From assembly GCA_050302475.1 (NCBI GenBank), contig JBNLBF010000006.1:74219-138218 (forward strand): DNA of 64,000 nucleotides, given 5' to 3'. Source of the DNA: NORP23 sp050302475. GTDB lineage: Bacteria; Pseudomonadota; Alphaproteobacteria; Rhodobacterales; Rhodobacteraceae. Every line of letters starts with the position of its first letter. The first letter of the stretch is position 1. A program made the translations under genes and the position numbers. Positions 33,321 to 41,762 of this stretch are shown piece after piece. Under the pieces are notes generated by a model. The model was not told the origin of the DNA. It did not search any database and was given only the letters and a program-made list of their open reading frames with translations.

Positions 33321-35293
33321 TCAGCGGGTACCGCGTTCGGAGCCTTGCGCCCGGGGGCAGCCACGCGGAAACGACGATCCGTCAGGCTGACCACTCCACC
33401 CAGCCCCATAATAATGGTTCCTATCCAGATCCAGTTTGCAAAGGGTTTAATATAGCTTCGCACCGCCCAGCCACCATCATCCTGTTGGTCGCCCAGTACA
33501 ACATAGACGTCTCTCGTCAGGCTTTGGTTGATAGCAGCTTCTGTGGTTGGCATCGCCTCCACCGGATAGATGCGTTTCTCAGGGTGAAGGGTGGCGATTT
33601 CGCGGCCATCACTGATCAGGGTAAAGGTCCCCTGTTGCGCGACATAGTTCGGGCCACGCACCTGTTCGACCCCGTCGAAGCGGATGTCATATTGGCGCAT
33701 GGTCAAAGTATCACCGACCTGCATGGTGCGGATGTCCTCCAGCTCCCACGCGGTGATCGTCGCGATGCCAAAGATCGTCAGACCAAAGCCCATATGCGCA
33801 ATCATCTTGCCCCAATCGCCGCCGGGCAGGTTTTTGGCGCGCCGCACACTCTCGCCCGCCGGCGCTTTGAACAGCTTGATGCGGGTGCCAAAATCGGCAA
33901 GTGCACCTGCCACAACCCATGTCGCCAGTGCGACGCCAATCGGGGCCAGCATCCGCCCCCCGGTTTGCAGCGCCCAGACGACGGCGCCAAGCGTGACCGA
34001 CAAAGCGACCACACCCCAAAGCGGCTGTGCGGCACGGGCCAGGTTCCCGCGTTTCCACGGGAGCAGCGCCCCAATCGGCAGGATGACCGCCAGCGCAATC
34101 ATGAACGGCGTAAAGGCAAGGTTGAAGAATGGAGCCCCGACAGAAATTTTCGCCCCCGTCGCCATTTCCGCCACGAGCGGCCAGATCGTGCCGACAAACA
34201 CCACTGCCGCCGAAACCGTCAACAACAGGTTGTTCAGCACAAGCGCACTCTCGCGGCTGACCATGCCAAAAACGGCCGTGGTTTTCATCAGAGGCGCGCG
34301 GATCGCATAAAGCGTCAGCGCGCCACCAATCGCAACTGCGAGGATCAGCAGGATAAACACGCCCCTTTCGGGGTCATTTGCAAAAGCATGGACCGAAGTT
34401 ATCACTCCCGAGCGCACGATAAATGTCCCGATCAGGCTGAAGGAGAATGCAAGGATCGCCAACAGGATCGTCCAGCTTTTCAGCGCGTCGCGCTTTTCCA
34501 CTACGATTGCCGAATGCAGCAGGGCTGCGGCCACCAGCCATGGCATGAAGGACGCGTTTTCCACCGGGTCCCAGAACCACCAGCCGCCCCAGCCCAACTC
34601 GTAATAGGCCCACCAGCTGCCCAGCCCGATCCCGATCGTCAGGAACAGCCACGCCGCCAGCGTCCAGGGCCGCACCCAGCGCGCCCAGGCTGCGTCAACG
34701 CGACCCTCGATCAGGGCGGCCACCGCAAAGCTGAAGGCCATCGAAAGGCCAACATAGCCAAGGTAAAGAAACGGCGGGTGGAACGCCAAACCGGGGTCCT
34801 GCAACAGGGGATTCAGCCCCTCCCCGTCCAACGGTGGCCTTGCCAGCCGCATGAACGGGTTGGAGGTAAACAGGATAAACGCGTAAAACGCCGCCCCGAT
34901 CATCGCCTGCACGGACAGGACACGGGCCTTCAGGCTGGGCGGTAGGTTCCCGCCCCAGACAGCCACCATCGCCCCGAACAACGCCAGAATGGACACCCAC
35001 AACAGCATGGAACCTTCGTGGTTACCCCAAACCCCGGTGATTTTATAAAGCAGCGGTTTTGTCGAATGCGAGTTATTCGCGACCAGCCACAGCGAAAAGT
35101 CGGAAGTCACAAACGCAACCGTCAGCATGGCAAAGGATATCCCCACCAGCACAAACTGTACTTGTGCTGCAGGTCCGGCGATCCGCATCCAGTCGGACCA
35201 GCCTTTATGGGCCCCGATCAACGGCACGATAGCTTGTGCCAGTGCGACAATGAAGGCGAGGATGAGGGTAAAGTGGCCGAGCTCGGCAGTCAT
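33317..35293 (-). CDS. ccmF: Heme lyase CcmF (Ccl1/CycK)
   Basis: 658-residue polytopic membrane protein with about 15 helices. It has the WWD heme-handling motif GWGGWWFWDPVENASFMPWL and the conserved periplasmic histidines of CcmF. It ligates heme from holo-CcmE to apocytochrome c together with CcmH. A near-perfect inverted repeat directly upstream (35298-35345) contains the ribosome-binding site. ccmE lies 1.3 kb upstream, separated by a holin and an endolysin gene. Confidence 0.97.
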   Translation of the reverse strand: MTAELGHFTLILAFIVALAQAIVPLIGAHKGWSDWMRIAGPAAQVQFVLVGISFAMLTVAFVTSDFSLWLVANNSHSTKPLLYKITGVWGNHEGSMLLWVSILALFGAMVAVWGGNLPPSLKARVLSVQAMIGAAFYAFILFTSNPFMRLARPPLDGEGLNPLLQDPGLAFHPPFLYLGYVGLSMAFSFAVAALIEGRVDAAWARWVRPWTLAAWLFLTIGIGLGSWWAYYELGWGGWWFWDPVENASFMPWLVAAALLHSAIVVEKRDALKSWTILLAILAFSFSLIGTFIVRSGVITSVHAFANDPERGVFILLILAVAIGGALTLYAIRAPLMKTTAVFGMVSRESALVLNNLLLTVSAAVVFVGTIWPLVAEMATGAKISVGAPFFNLAFTPFMIALAVILPIGALLPWKRGNLARAAQPLWGVVALSVTLGAVVWALQTGGRMLAPIGVALATWVVAGALADFGTRIKLFKAPAGESVRRAKNLPGGDWGKMIAHMGFGLTIFGIATITAWELEDIRTMQVGDTLTMRQYDIRFDGVEQVRGPNYVAQQGTFTLISDGREIATLHPEKRIYPVEAMPTTEAAINQSLTRDVYVVLGDQQDDGGWAVRSYIKPFANWIWIGTIIMGLGGVVSLTDRRFRVAAPGRKAPNAVPAE

Positions 35294-35297
35294 ATTC

Positions 35298-35345
35298 GAA
35301 TCCCTGATTTCGTTGCGCCATCATAGGGACCGAAACCAGGGATTC
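35298..35345 (-). repeat. Inverted repeat sequestering the ccmF ribosome-binding site
   Basis: Read on the minus strand, GAATCCCTGGTTTCG (35345-35331) and CGAAATCAGGGATTC (35312-35298) pair over 15 bp with one G-T wobble, around an 18-nt loop. The AGGGA Shine-Dalgarno (35305-35301), 7 nt from the ccmF ATG, is fully inside the second arm. There is no T-tract, so this is more likely a translational switch than a terminator. Confidence 0.7.
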
Positions 35346-35388
35346 AAATTTCATTTATGTGATACAGCGCCGCAGCAGGCGCTGACCA

Positions 35389-35925
35389 TTAACGCTGGGT
35401 CTCCAGCCATGCGGCCAATGCGGCATTGTCGCTGGCATCCTCGGCTGGTGTGATCTCGACCACCTCAGCCGATTTGCCGGATAATTGCGGCTGGTCCGGC
35501 AGGGTCGGGATTTGGATAACCGGCGCTTTCCCTTCGCGTGCGTAATGCAGCTCACGCGCGCCGAAATAGAAGGACACTACCGCCCCAAGTAACCACCAGA
35601 GCGGATCGGGCACATAAGCCAACCCCTGCATCCGGCCCGCAAAACTGGCGGGGTCAACCATTGCAAAGATGAACAAGCCAATTGTCCCCAGTGCCAGAAT
35701 GGGTCGCGGCAAACGGTTCACCCCGTTGATGAACCGGTCAAACGGCGAGGCACTGGCGTTCTGAAACTCTGCCCCATATTGTTGCAGCGAGGCCATCGCC
35801 TGCGCCCGATGCGCCAATTCGGCCTTGGTTTTGTTAACGGTAAAGACTTCGGCGACCGTCTCAACAGCGCCGCCAACATCCTGTGCGGCCTGTCCAAAAC
35901 CCAGTAAACGTCCTAGCCACCCCAT
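35389..35925 (-). CDS. GTA-type 3-TM holin
   Basis: 178 residues with hydrophobic segments near residues 76-95 and 108-128 and a charged C-terminal tail. The start MGWLGRLLGFG, the NRLPRPILALGTIGLFIFAM segment and DPLWWLLGAVVSFYFGARE fit the GTA_holin_3TM family found with gene-transfer-agent endolysins. The gene overlaps the endolysin by 13 nt and is therefore co-expressed. In Rhodobacter capsulatus such a holin-endolysin pair lyses the donor cell to release RcGTA, and lies apart from the structural cluster. Confidence 0.85.
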   Translation of the reverse strand: MGWLGRLLGFGQAAQDVGGAVETVAEVFTVNKTKAELAHRAQAMASLQQYGAEFQNASASPFDRFINGVNRLPRPILALGTIGLFIFAMVDPASFAGRMQGLAYVPDPLWWLLGAVVSFYFGARELHYAREGKAPVIQIPTLPDQPQLSGKSAEVVEITPAEDASDNAALAAWLETQR

Positions 35926-36527
35926 GCCGCGATCCTTTCTTGATGCTCCACGTCCCTCAGGTGGTATTGCGGCGAGATGAATTCCTCCGCCCGACGTATC
36001 CAGCCGCCCTTGCCACCATCCCGACGCCGCGCATATTTGCGCGAAGCCGGACGGCGATCCGCCAGCGCGTAATAGAAATTGCGCCGCGCAATCCCATAGG
36101 CATCAACAAAATGATCGGGTGCGGCTTCGAACGCGGCAAGGGTTGCTGCGGTGGTCTGTGGCCCCAGAACACCGTCCACGCTAACAGCATAGCCGAACCG
36201 GTTCAGCAGGTTCTGCAGGATGGTAATCGCCCCGCTGCCCGCATTCACATACATGTCGAACACGCTTGCCTGCAGCGGTTCGGGCAGGCCGGCAATGCCG
36301 GGACGGGTGTAATAATGTTCCTTGTAAATCTCTGCTGCCTTTTCGCGGCTCAGCTGGCGGACATCGTTGACATCAACGTCATTGTCGCCATCCACATCGA
36401 CGCCCAAACGGCGCATTGTGTGGATTGTGACCCCGTGGTTCGTCGCCCCACCCGGGTCGTCGGGGTCGTTCACAAAACCCCCTTCTCGGCGCAAAATATC
36501 GCCGATTATGTCATCTACCGATGGCAT
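35913..36527 (-). CDS. Endolysin, GH108 glycoside hydrolase (GTA/phage type)
   Basis: 204 residues. The N-terminal GH108 catalytic domain has the REGGFVNDPDDPGG motif, whose Glu is the general acid, followed by TNHGVTI. The C-terminal peptidoglycan-binding domain spans about 105-160, with QNLLNRFGYAVSVDGVLGPQ. There is no signal peptide, so access to the wall needs the adjacent holin. An unusual Asp-rich insert (DVDGDNDVDVND) follows the catalytic motif. AGGAG precedes ATG 36527. A TTTA-N7-TTAA sequence (36581-36595), a 7-of-8 match to the CtrA consensus, lies upstream. Confidence 0.9.
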   Translation of the reverse strand: MPSVDDIIGDILRREGGFVNDPDDPGGATNHGVTIHTMRRLGVDVDGDNDVDVNDVRQLSREKAAEIYKEHYYTRPGIAGLPEPLQASVFDMYVNAGSGAITILQNLLNRFGYAVSVDGVLGPQTTAATLAAFEAAPDHFVDAYGIARRNFYYALADRRPASRKYARRRDGGKGGWIRRAEEFISPQYHLRDVEHQERIAAWGG

Positions 36528-36591
36528 AGCACTCTCCTAATGATTTCGTATGAAATGCGGCGGAGTGTGCCAGAAACCTGTTTAGATCACG

Positions 36592-37038
36592 TTAACTATC
36601 AGGGGGAGGCTCGTAGAGCCCCTCTTCCTTGAGGCTGTCAATTACCTCCTTGGGCATATATTCCTCGTCATGTTTGGCGAGGATTTCGGTGGCGTAGAAA
36701 GTCCCGTCGCGCAAATGCCCAAGCGCGATGACGCCCTGCCCTTCGTCGAAAAGGTCGGGCAGAATACCGGTATAGCTGACCGGCACGGTTTCAGCATTGT
36801 CGGTGACAGTAAAGGTAATCGTCTCGCCTACGCCTTCGACAAGAGAGCCCACCTGAACCAGCCCACCAACACGGAAAAGCTCGTCCGGTCCCGGCGGCGC
36901 CTCGGCAACTTCGGACGGCGAACGGAAAAACTGGATGCCCTGCCTGAAGCCGAACCCGATCAGGGCAGCGGCCGCCACCAGCAGCACCATACCGACAATA
37001 ATCAGCTGTATCCGGCGTTTTTTCTTCTGTCCGATCAT
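36592..37038 (-). CDS. ccmE: Cytochrome c maturation heme chaperone CcmE
   Basis: 148 residues. A basic N-terminus (MIGQKKKRR), one membrane anchor (about 11-30) and a periplasmic OB-fold that covalently binds heme through His123 in ILAKHDEEYMP. The start at 37038 gives the family-like N-terminus, whereas the frame extends upstream to 37092 with unlikely sequence. The endolysin and holin genes follow, then ccmF and ccmH; the ccm genes are thus split by the lysis cassette. Confidence 0.95.
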   Translation of the reverse strand: MIGQKKKRRIQLIIVGMVLLVAAAALIGFGFRQGIQFFRSPSEVAEAPPGPDELFRVGGLVQVGSLVEGVGETITFTVTDNAETVPVSYTGILPDLFDEGQGVIALGHLRDGTFYATEILAKHDEEYMPKEVIDSLKEEGLYEPPPDS

Positions 37039-37051
37039 GCGCGGTTTCCTA

Positions 37052-37900
37052 TCACATGCCTTGCGGCGCGTCGCTGCGGTCCTCGGCCGCATTCAGAACG
37101 GCATTGACCTCGGCCCCATAGATAATAGTGACACCGGTCAAATAAAAGAACAGAAGCGTCACAATCACGCCAGCCAGTGCGCCATAGGTAATCGCGTAAG
37201 ACGGTGCAAAGGACAGATAGAGCGAAAATCCAAGCGCAACAATGATCCACAAACAGACGGAGATAATCACCCCCGGCCATGTCCGCTTCCCCCGGTTTCC
37301 ACCGGCTGGCAGGATATTATGCATGATCAGTAGAAAAATGATGAAGGTCAGCAGCCCCAGCAGAAAGGTGATCCACACCGCGACACCGGGAATGGTCACG
37401 TTGGTCCATTCGCTGGCGTAACTGAGCCAGATCGGCAGGAAAATAACCGAAATCCCAAGGATCGCCGCCACCAGCGCGCCCAAAAAGACGAAGCCGATCG
37501 ATATGCTGCGGCGAATAACAAAATTCCGTTTATCATCAACGTTATAGGCCCGATCAAACGCAACGCGAAAGGCTTCGAAAATATTCGAAGCCACCCAGAT
37601 CGTGATCAGAATCGAGAAGGTCAGGAACCCTTGTCCGCGTTCCTTCAGGACTTCCAGCAATACAGGTTCCAGTGTCTGAGCGACGTGGGTCGGGGCGTAA
37701 AAGAACAGTGTGTCTATTGCCTGTTGCGAGCGTTCGGGACCGACGATGACCCCGGTCAGCCCAACGGCAAAGATCAGGAAGGGGAAAATGGCGAGCAGCC
37801 CCGAGAAGGCGATATAGCCCGCCATTGCAATACCGTCATCATCCTCGAATGCGTGATAAGCATCCCGCAGCGTACGATATGCCGACAGGATCAGCCTCAC
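37052..37900 (-). CDS. YihY/BrkB family membrane protein
   Basis: 282 residues with six predicted membrane helices. The family start (YRTLRDAYHAFEDDDGIAMAGYIAFSGLLAIFPFLIF) and AYNVDDKRNFVIRRSISI are typical. It was once called ribonuclease BN; the present view is an inner-membrane protein of unknown, possibly transport, function. GTG start overlapping the argC stop (GTGA). ccmE starts 13 nt after its stop. Confidence 0.92.
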   Translation of the reverse strand: MRLILSAYRTLRDAYHAFEDDDGIAMAGYIAFSGLLAIFPFLIFAVGLTGVIVGPERSQQAIDTLFFYAPTHVAQTLEPVLLEVLKERGQGFLTFSILITIWVASNIFEAFRVAFDRAYNVDDKRNFVIRRSISIGFVFLGALVAAILGISVIFLPIWLSYASEWTNVTIPGVAVWITFLLGLLTFIIFLLIMHNILPAGGNRGKRTWPGVIISVCLWIIVALGFSLYLSFAPSYAITYGALAGVIVTLLFFYLTGVTIIYGAEVNAVLNAAEDRSDAPQGM

Positions 37901-38931
37901 GGGAAGATCGGTGCTGACATCAGACCCTGTTCTTCCGGGAAACCCAACATCAGGTTAGCGTTCTGCAGCGCCTGCCCAGAAGAGCCCTTGCACAGGTTAT
38001 CAAGCGTCGAAATCACCACGGCATTGCCGGAAACACGATCTGCGACAACGCCCAGATGGCAAAAGTTCGACCCCTGCGCATCTGACATTTTCGGCACAGT
38101 GCCGAAAGAAAGAACATTCATGAAAGGTTCATCCACATAAGCGTTTGTCAGGGTCGTGTGAATCTCCTCCGCCTCGCCTTTTACGAAGCAGGTTGCATAG
38201 ATTCCGCGATTGACTGGAACAAGGTTGGGAGAGAACATAATCTCCACTTTCCGCCCTGCCAGCAGGCTGAATTCCTGATCAAACTCACCCAGATGGCGGT
38301 GATGTCCACCTAAGCTATAGCCGATAACATCTTGGGAACGCTCGGTAAAAAGCATATTTTCTTTGAGCGATCTACCCGCACCGGATATCCCGTTCTTCAA
38401 ATCACAAATAATCGCATCGAGATCGATAACACCCGCCGAAATCAGTGGCCGCAGCGCAAATTGCACTGTTGCGGCGTTGCACCCCGTTCCCGCCACCAAA
38501 CGAGCATCCTTGATCTGATCCCGATAAAATTCTGTCAGGCCATAGACCGCTTCGGGCTGCAATTCCGGCGCATCATGTGGCCGTTTGTACCAGAACTCAT
38601 AGGCTACTGGGTCCCGCAGTCGGAAATCAGCACCAAGATCGACGACTTTCACTGAATTCGGCAGCTCCTTCACAATCGCCTGACTCAGACCATGTGGCAG
38701 CGCGCAAAACACCAGGTCGATTCCGGAAAAATCAATTTCTTCGATCGTTTGCAGGATTGGCAGATCGAGGTGGCGCAAATGTGGGAAAACCTCTGCCATC
38801 TGTTGTCCGGCCTTCCGGTCAGCAGACAACGCTGCGATTGTCATTCCGCCATGCGTGGCAATCAGGCGAACAAGCTCCGCGCCCGTGTAGCCGCTGGCAC
38901 CAAGAATCGCGATATTCGGTTTTTTTGTCAT
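37897..38931 (-). CDS. argC: N-acetyl-gamma-glutamyl-phosphate reductase
   Basis: 344-residue NADP-dependent reductase of arginine synthesis (type I length). It has the nucleotide-binding ILGASGYTGAELVRLIATH, the catalytic cysteine in VAGTGCNAATVQFAL, and the HRHLGEFDQEF active-site histidines. The ending NLMLGFPEEQGL is typical of the family. No other arg genes are nearby; its downstream partner is yihY by a 4-nt overlap. Confidence 0.97.
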   Translation of the reverse strand: MTKKPNIAILGASGYTGAELVRLIATHGGMTIAALSADRKAGQQMAEVFPHLRHLDLPILQTIEEIDFSGIDLVFCALPHGLSQAIVKELPNSVKVVDLGADFRLRDPVAYEFWYKRPHDAPELQPEAVYGLTEFYRDQIKDARLVAGTGCNAATVQFALRPLISAGVIDLDAIICDLKNGISGAGRSLKENMLFTERSQDVIGYSLGGHHRHLGEFDQEFSLLAGRKVEIMFSPNLVPVNRGIYATCFVKGEAEEIHTTLTNAYVDEPFMNVLSFGTVPKMSDAQGSNFCHLGVVADRVSGNAVVISTLDNLCKGSSGQALQNANLMLGFPEEQGLMSAPIFP

Positions 38932-38979
38932 GTCGTCACCTCTTTCGGGCGATGTAGGGGAAAATCAAAGTTTGTGCAA

Positions 38980-39789
38980 TCAGGCTGCGCGAAACGGCAG
39001 TTGTCGGCCGAGAAACAGTTCTGCGCGTCGTCCAGTCTCTACCGGATCACCTGTTGTCAGGTATGTCACGTCCCCTTCCCCGGCAAATTGCGGGCGACGG
39101 GTCAGGTAATCCGCCAGACTGTCCGCCACGATTTCGGGCTGAGACAGAACCCTCGTTCCTTCGGGAAGAGCCATGCGGAAACGATCCGCGACCAACGGAT
39201 AGTGCGTGCACCCCAAAACGGCAGCCTGTGGCGTTGGCAACTGCTCCAGCAGCGTTGCCACATGCCCATCTACCAGCGCGTGCGCCCCTTCCATATCCCC
39301 AGCCTCGATCGCGGGGACAAGGCCAACACAAGCCTCCGCCACAACCTCCACGTCCCGGGCGCGGAATTTGAGTTCGCGTTCAAACGCCCCGCTCGACACT
39401 GTCGCCGGCGTCGCGAATAGCGCGACATTGCGCAAGCCGGTATGTGTGGGCGGACCATTGTCCCCCCAGTCGCGGCGCGTGAGCTCTTCGATCATCGGGA
39501 CGAACACGCCCAACACGCGCCGATCCCCTTTCAGCCAGTTCACCTGTAAATCGTGCAGCGCAACGGAAGACGCAGTGTTGCAGGCCAGGATCACCAGATC
39601 GCAACCTTCGGCAAACAACCTCTTAACCCCGGCAATCGTCAGGTCGTAAATCTGGTTCGCCGATTTGTCGCCATAAGGCGTATTGGCATTGTCACCCAGA
39701 TAAACAAACCCCTGCCCCGGCAATCGCTTTGTTGCGGCTTCCAGAACCGTGAGCCCACCAAGACCGCTGTCAAAAATTCCTACCGGCAT
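38980..39789 (-). CDS. murI: Glutamate racemase
   Basis: 269-residue cofactor-independent racemase supplying D-glutamate for peptidoglycan. IGIFDSGLGGLTVL-type start (VGIFDSGLGGLTVLEA) and both catalytic cysteines are present: LVILACNTASS and AVLGCTHYPLV. It lies between argC (49 nt downstream) and a sulfotransferase gene on the same strand. Confidence 0.97.
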   Translation of the reverse strand: MPVGIFDSGLGGLTVLEAATKRLPGQGFVYLGDNANTPYGDKSANQIYDLTIAGVKRLFAEGCDLVILACNTASSVALHDLQVNWLKGDRRVLGVFVPMIEELTRRDWGDNGPPTHTGLRNVALFATPATVSSGAFERELKFRARDVEVVAEACVGLVPAIEAGDMEGAHALVDGHVATLLEQLPTPQAAVLGCTHYPLVADRFRMALPEGTRVLSQPEIVADSLADYLTRRPQFAGEGDVTYLTTGDPVETGRRAELFLGRQLPFRAA

Positions 39790-39810
39790 GTTGAAATGTC
39801 CTTTGTGCCC

Positions 39811-40506
39811 TCACAGTATTTCATAACCACCGACCTCGAAATCAAGTGAATAGGTTTCTTCTATAAAGCGTTTCCCGTCATCGAAGCCGTCGAACATCGT
39901 TTCGACTGATGCCGCAGGATCCCGCAATCCGGATTTCGCCGAGTAGAGCTGAAAGATCTGGTATAAATTCGTTGGCAGTTCAAGCTTTTCGCTGACTTTT
40001 GTCAGGTCTTCTTCAAAATGCTCGAACCGCACCAGAAAATCCGTCTCTGGTTTACCGTCAATCGCGTAAATATCCGACATAGCCAATCGCGGGTAAGACG
40101 GGTCAAACAACCAATCTCTGAAGTCCATGGTCACACCATATTTGCGGATATGCCAATAATACCGGCTTATTTCCCGGTCATACGGGTTGCGGATTATCGA
40201 GAATTTGAAGAATGACGACCAGATATCCGCTGGCACCCGCGGCTTCAGTTCAGACGCCTTGGTATGATTGTAAAACCGACGTTTCGACAGGTAGACGGGA
40301 CCGATCAGAGGCAAACGGAAAGACGGAATCCGGAAATTCTGAGGACCCCGAACGTACTCGGAATATCCGCCCTGCGCATGGCCGCGCTGAAACGGCGCAA
40401 TAATATCTTTGGGTCCACAATAGTGGCACAAGGCAGATTCCAGACTGGTGCCCGCCACTTTATGGGTTTTCAGAAAGATGAATTTGTAGTCGTAAGACAG
40501 AATCAT
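39811..40506 (-). CDS. Sulfotransferase family 2-like protein
   Basis: 231 residues. The N-terminal P-loop-like segment YKFIFLKTHKVAGTSLESAL and the 3'-phosphate motif FFKFSIIRNPYDREISRYYW are those of carbohydrate-type (family 2) sulfotransferases. There is no transmembrane segment, so it should act in the cytoplasm, perhaps on a surface-polysaccharide or lipid intermediate. The acceptor is unknown. It ends 21 nt before murI. Confidence 0.85.
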   Translation of the reverse strand: MILSYDYKFIFLKTHKVAGTSLESALCHYCGPKDIIAPFQRGHAQGGYSEYVRGPQNFRIPSFRLPLIGPVYLSKRRFYNHTKASELKPRVPADIWSSFFKFSIIRNPYDREISRYYWHIRKYGVTMDFRDWLFDPSYPRLAMSDIYAIDGKPETDFLVRFEHFEEDLTKVSEKLELPTNLYQIFQLYSAKSGLRDPAASVETMFDGFDDGKRFIEETYSLDFEVGGYEIL

Positions 40507-40530
40507 CGGATCAACAGTTTTGTTGCATCA

Positions 40531-40563
40531 TAAGAAAAGGGCCGGCGTCGCCGCCAGCCCTTT
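40531..40563 (-). terminator. Terminator of the rplM-rpsI operon
   Basis: On the minus strand GGGCTGGCG (40560-40552) pairs with CGCCGGCCC (40547-40539), with one G-T pair and a GCGA loop, followed by TTTTCTTA. It lies 24 nt after the rpsI stop. Confidence 0.88.
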
Positions 40564-40586
40564 GCAATACTATGGCAACAAGCAGC

Positions 40587-41072
40587 TTAACGCTTGGAGA
40601 ACTGGAACGAACGGCGGGCTTTGCGCTTACCGTATTTCTTACGTTCTACAACGCGGCTGTCGCGGGTCAGAAAACCAGCGGCTTTCAGCGGTGCGCGCAA
40701 GGACGGCTCGTACAGCTGCAACGCTTTCGAGATACCGTGCTTCACTGCACCGGCCTGACCGGACAGTCCGCCACCTTTGACGGTTGCCTGCACGTCGAAT
40801 TCACCGTCAACACCAGCCACTTCAAACGGCTGGCGCAGAACCATCTGCAGCACCGGACGGGCAAAATAATTGTCCATCTCTTTGCCATTAACGGTTACCT
40901 TACCGGAGCCCGGCTTGATCCAGACACGGGCAACAGCGTCTTTACGCTTGCCGGTGGCATAGGAACGGCCAAGGTCGTCACGAACAGCTTCACGAACCGG
41001 CGCTTCGTCAACAACCGGGGCGTCTTCGACGACGTCTTTCAAGTCGTCGAGGGATTTGATTTCTTCAGCCAT
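40587..41072 (-). CDS. rpsI: 30S ribosomal protein S9
   Basis: 161 residues. The N-terminus is an acidic extension of about 35 residues (MAEEIKSLDDLKDVVEDAPV), as in alphaproteobacterial S9. The core begins SYATGKRKDAVARVWIKPGS, and the conserved basic tail KYGKRKARRSFQFSKR reaches toward the P-site tRNA. The ATG at 41072 is 2 nt after the rplM stop, the standard L13-S9 operon. Confidence 0.98.
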   Translation of the reverse strand: MAEEIKSLDDLKDVVEDAPVVDEAPVREAVRDDLGRSYATGKRKDAVARVWIKPGSGKVTVNGKEMDNYFARPVLQMVLRQPFEVAGVDGEFDVQATVKGGGLSGQAGAVKHGISKALQLYEPSLRAPLKAAGFLTRDSRVVERKKYGKRKARRSFQFSKR

Positions 41073-41074
41073 GA

Positions 41075-41539
41075 TCACGCACTCCGCGTATTTTTCGGGT
41101 TCATGGATTTTACATCCAGAACCTCGGGGTTTTGGGCTTCATGCGGATGCGCAGCACCAGCATAGACGCGCAGATTGGTCATCTGCTGTTTGGACAGCGG
41201 ACCACCCGGCAGCATGCGCTGCACGGCTTTGGTCACAACGCGCTCGGGATATTTGCCTTCCAGCAGCTCGCCAGCGGTGCGGGACTTGATGCCACCTGGG
41301 TGGCCGGTGTGCCAGTAGTAATTCTTGTCAGCACGTTTGTTGCCGGTCAGCTGAATTTTCTCCGCATTGATGATGATGACATTGTCACCCATATCCATAT
41401 GCGGTGTAAAAGTCGCCTTATGCTTTCCGCGCAGGCGGTTGGCGACGATCGAGGCAAGACGGCCCAGTACGACGCCTTCGGCGTCGATGATGATCCATTT
41501 CTTGTCGATGTCAGCCGGTTTGGCAGAATAGGTTTTCAT
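41075..41539 (-). CDS. rplM: 50S ribosomal protein L13
   Basis: 154 residues, beginning MKTYSAKPADIDKKWIIIDA, with the family motifs GRLASIVANRLRGKHK, MDMGDNVIIINAEKI and AVQRMLPGGPLSKQQM. The ATG at 41539 gives the standard N-terminus; a 30-residue upstream extension is spurious. A promoter and a perfect 7-bp hairpin lie in its leader (41566-41629). In E. coli L13 represses its own operon through the leader, so the hairpin may have a similar role. Confidence 0.98.
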   Translation of the reverse strand: MKTYSAKPADIDKKWIIIDAEGVVLGRLASIVANRLRGKHKATFTPHMDMGDNVIIINAEKIQLTGNKRADKNYYWHTGHPGGIKSRTAGELLEGKYPERVVTKAVQRMLPGGPLSKQQMTNLRVYAGAAHPHEAQNPEVLDVKSMNPKNTRSA

Positions 41540-41565
41540 TTTCCGATCCATTTCGACAGGTTTAA

Positions 41566-41585
41566 GGCGGGCTTCGTGGCCCGCC
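41566..41585 (-). promoter_or_regulatory. Hairpin in the rplM leader
   Basis: GGCGGGC and GCCCGCC form a perfect 7-bp stem around a 6-nt loop (41566-41572 with 41579-41585), 26 nt upstream of the rplM start codon. There is no T-tract, so it is not a terminator. A role in L13 autoregulation is inference. Confidence 0.45.
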
Positions 41586-41601
41586 GGAATTTGATGTGGG
41601 G

Positions 41602-41629
41602 GTTTTAGCGATTTATTTGGGCGCGTCAA
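41602..41629 (-). promoter_or_regulatory. Probable rplM-rpsI promoter
   Basis: TTGACG (41629-41624) and TAAAAC (41607-41602) are separated by 16 nt on the minus strand, 63 nt upstream of rplM. The rest of 41630-41762, between this promoter and ctaA, is A+T-rich and has no gene I can support. Confidence 0.5.
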
Positions 41630-41762
41630 CGGGCGTTGGTGGTAATTTGTGTATTGAAAACAATGCTTTAAAAATTAGGTATTATTTTACCCCACATATT
41701 CAAGCCAAAATGACAGCGCCTGACCCTAAGTGGTGCGGGTCAACACATGCCGACGTGACCAA

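Noticed and set aside
33485..34945. A 486-codon open frame antisense to ccmF
   Set aside because: It lies wholly inside ccmF, has the Arg/Gln/His-rich composition of an antisense shadow in G+C-rich coding DNA, no RBS and no recognisable domain.
35366..35383. AGCGCC/GGCGCT hairpin after the holin gene as its terminator
   Set aside because: The 6-bp stem has no following T-tract on the minus strand, so a terminator call is not supported.
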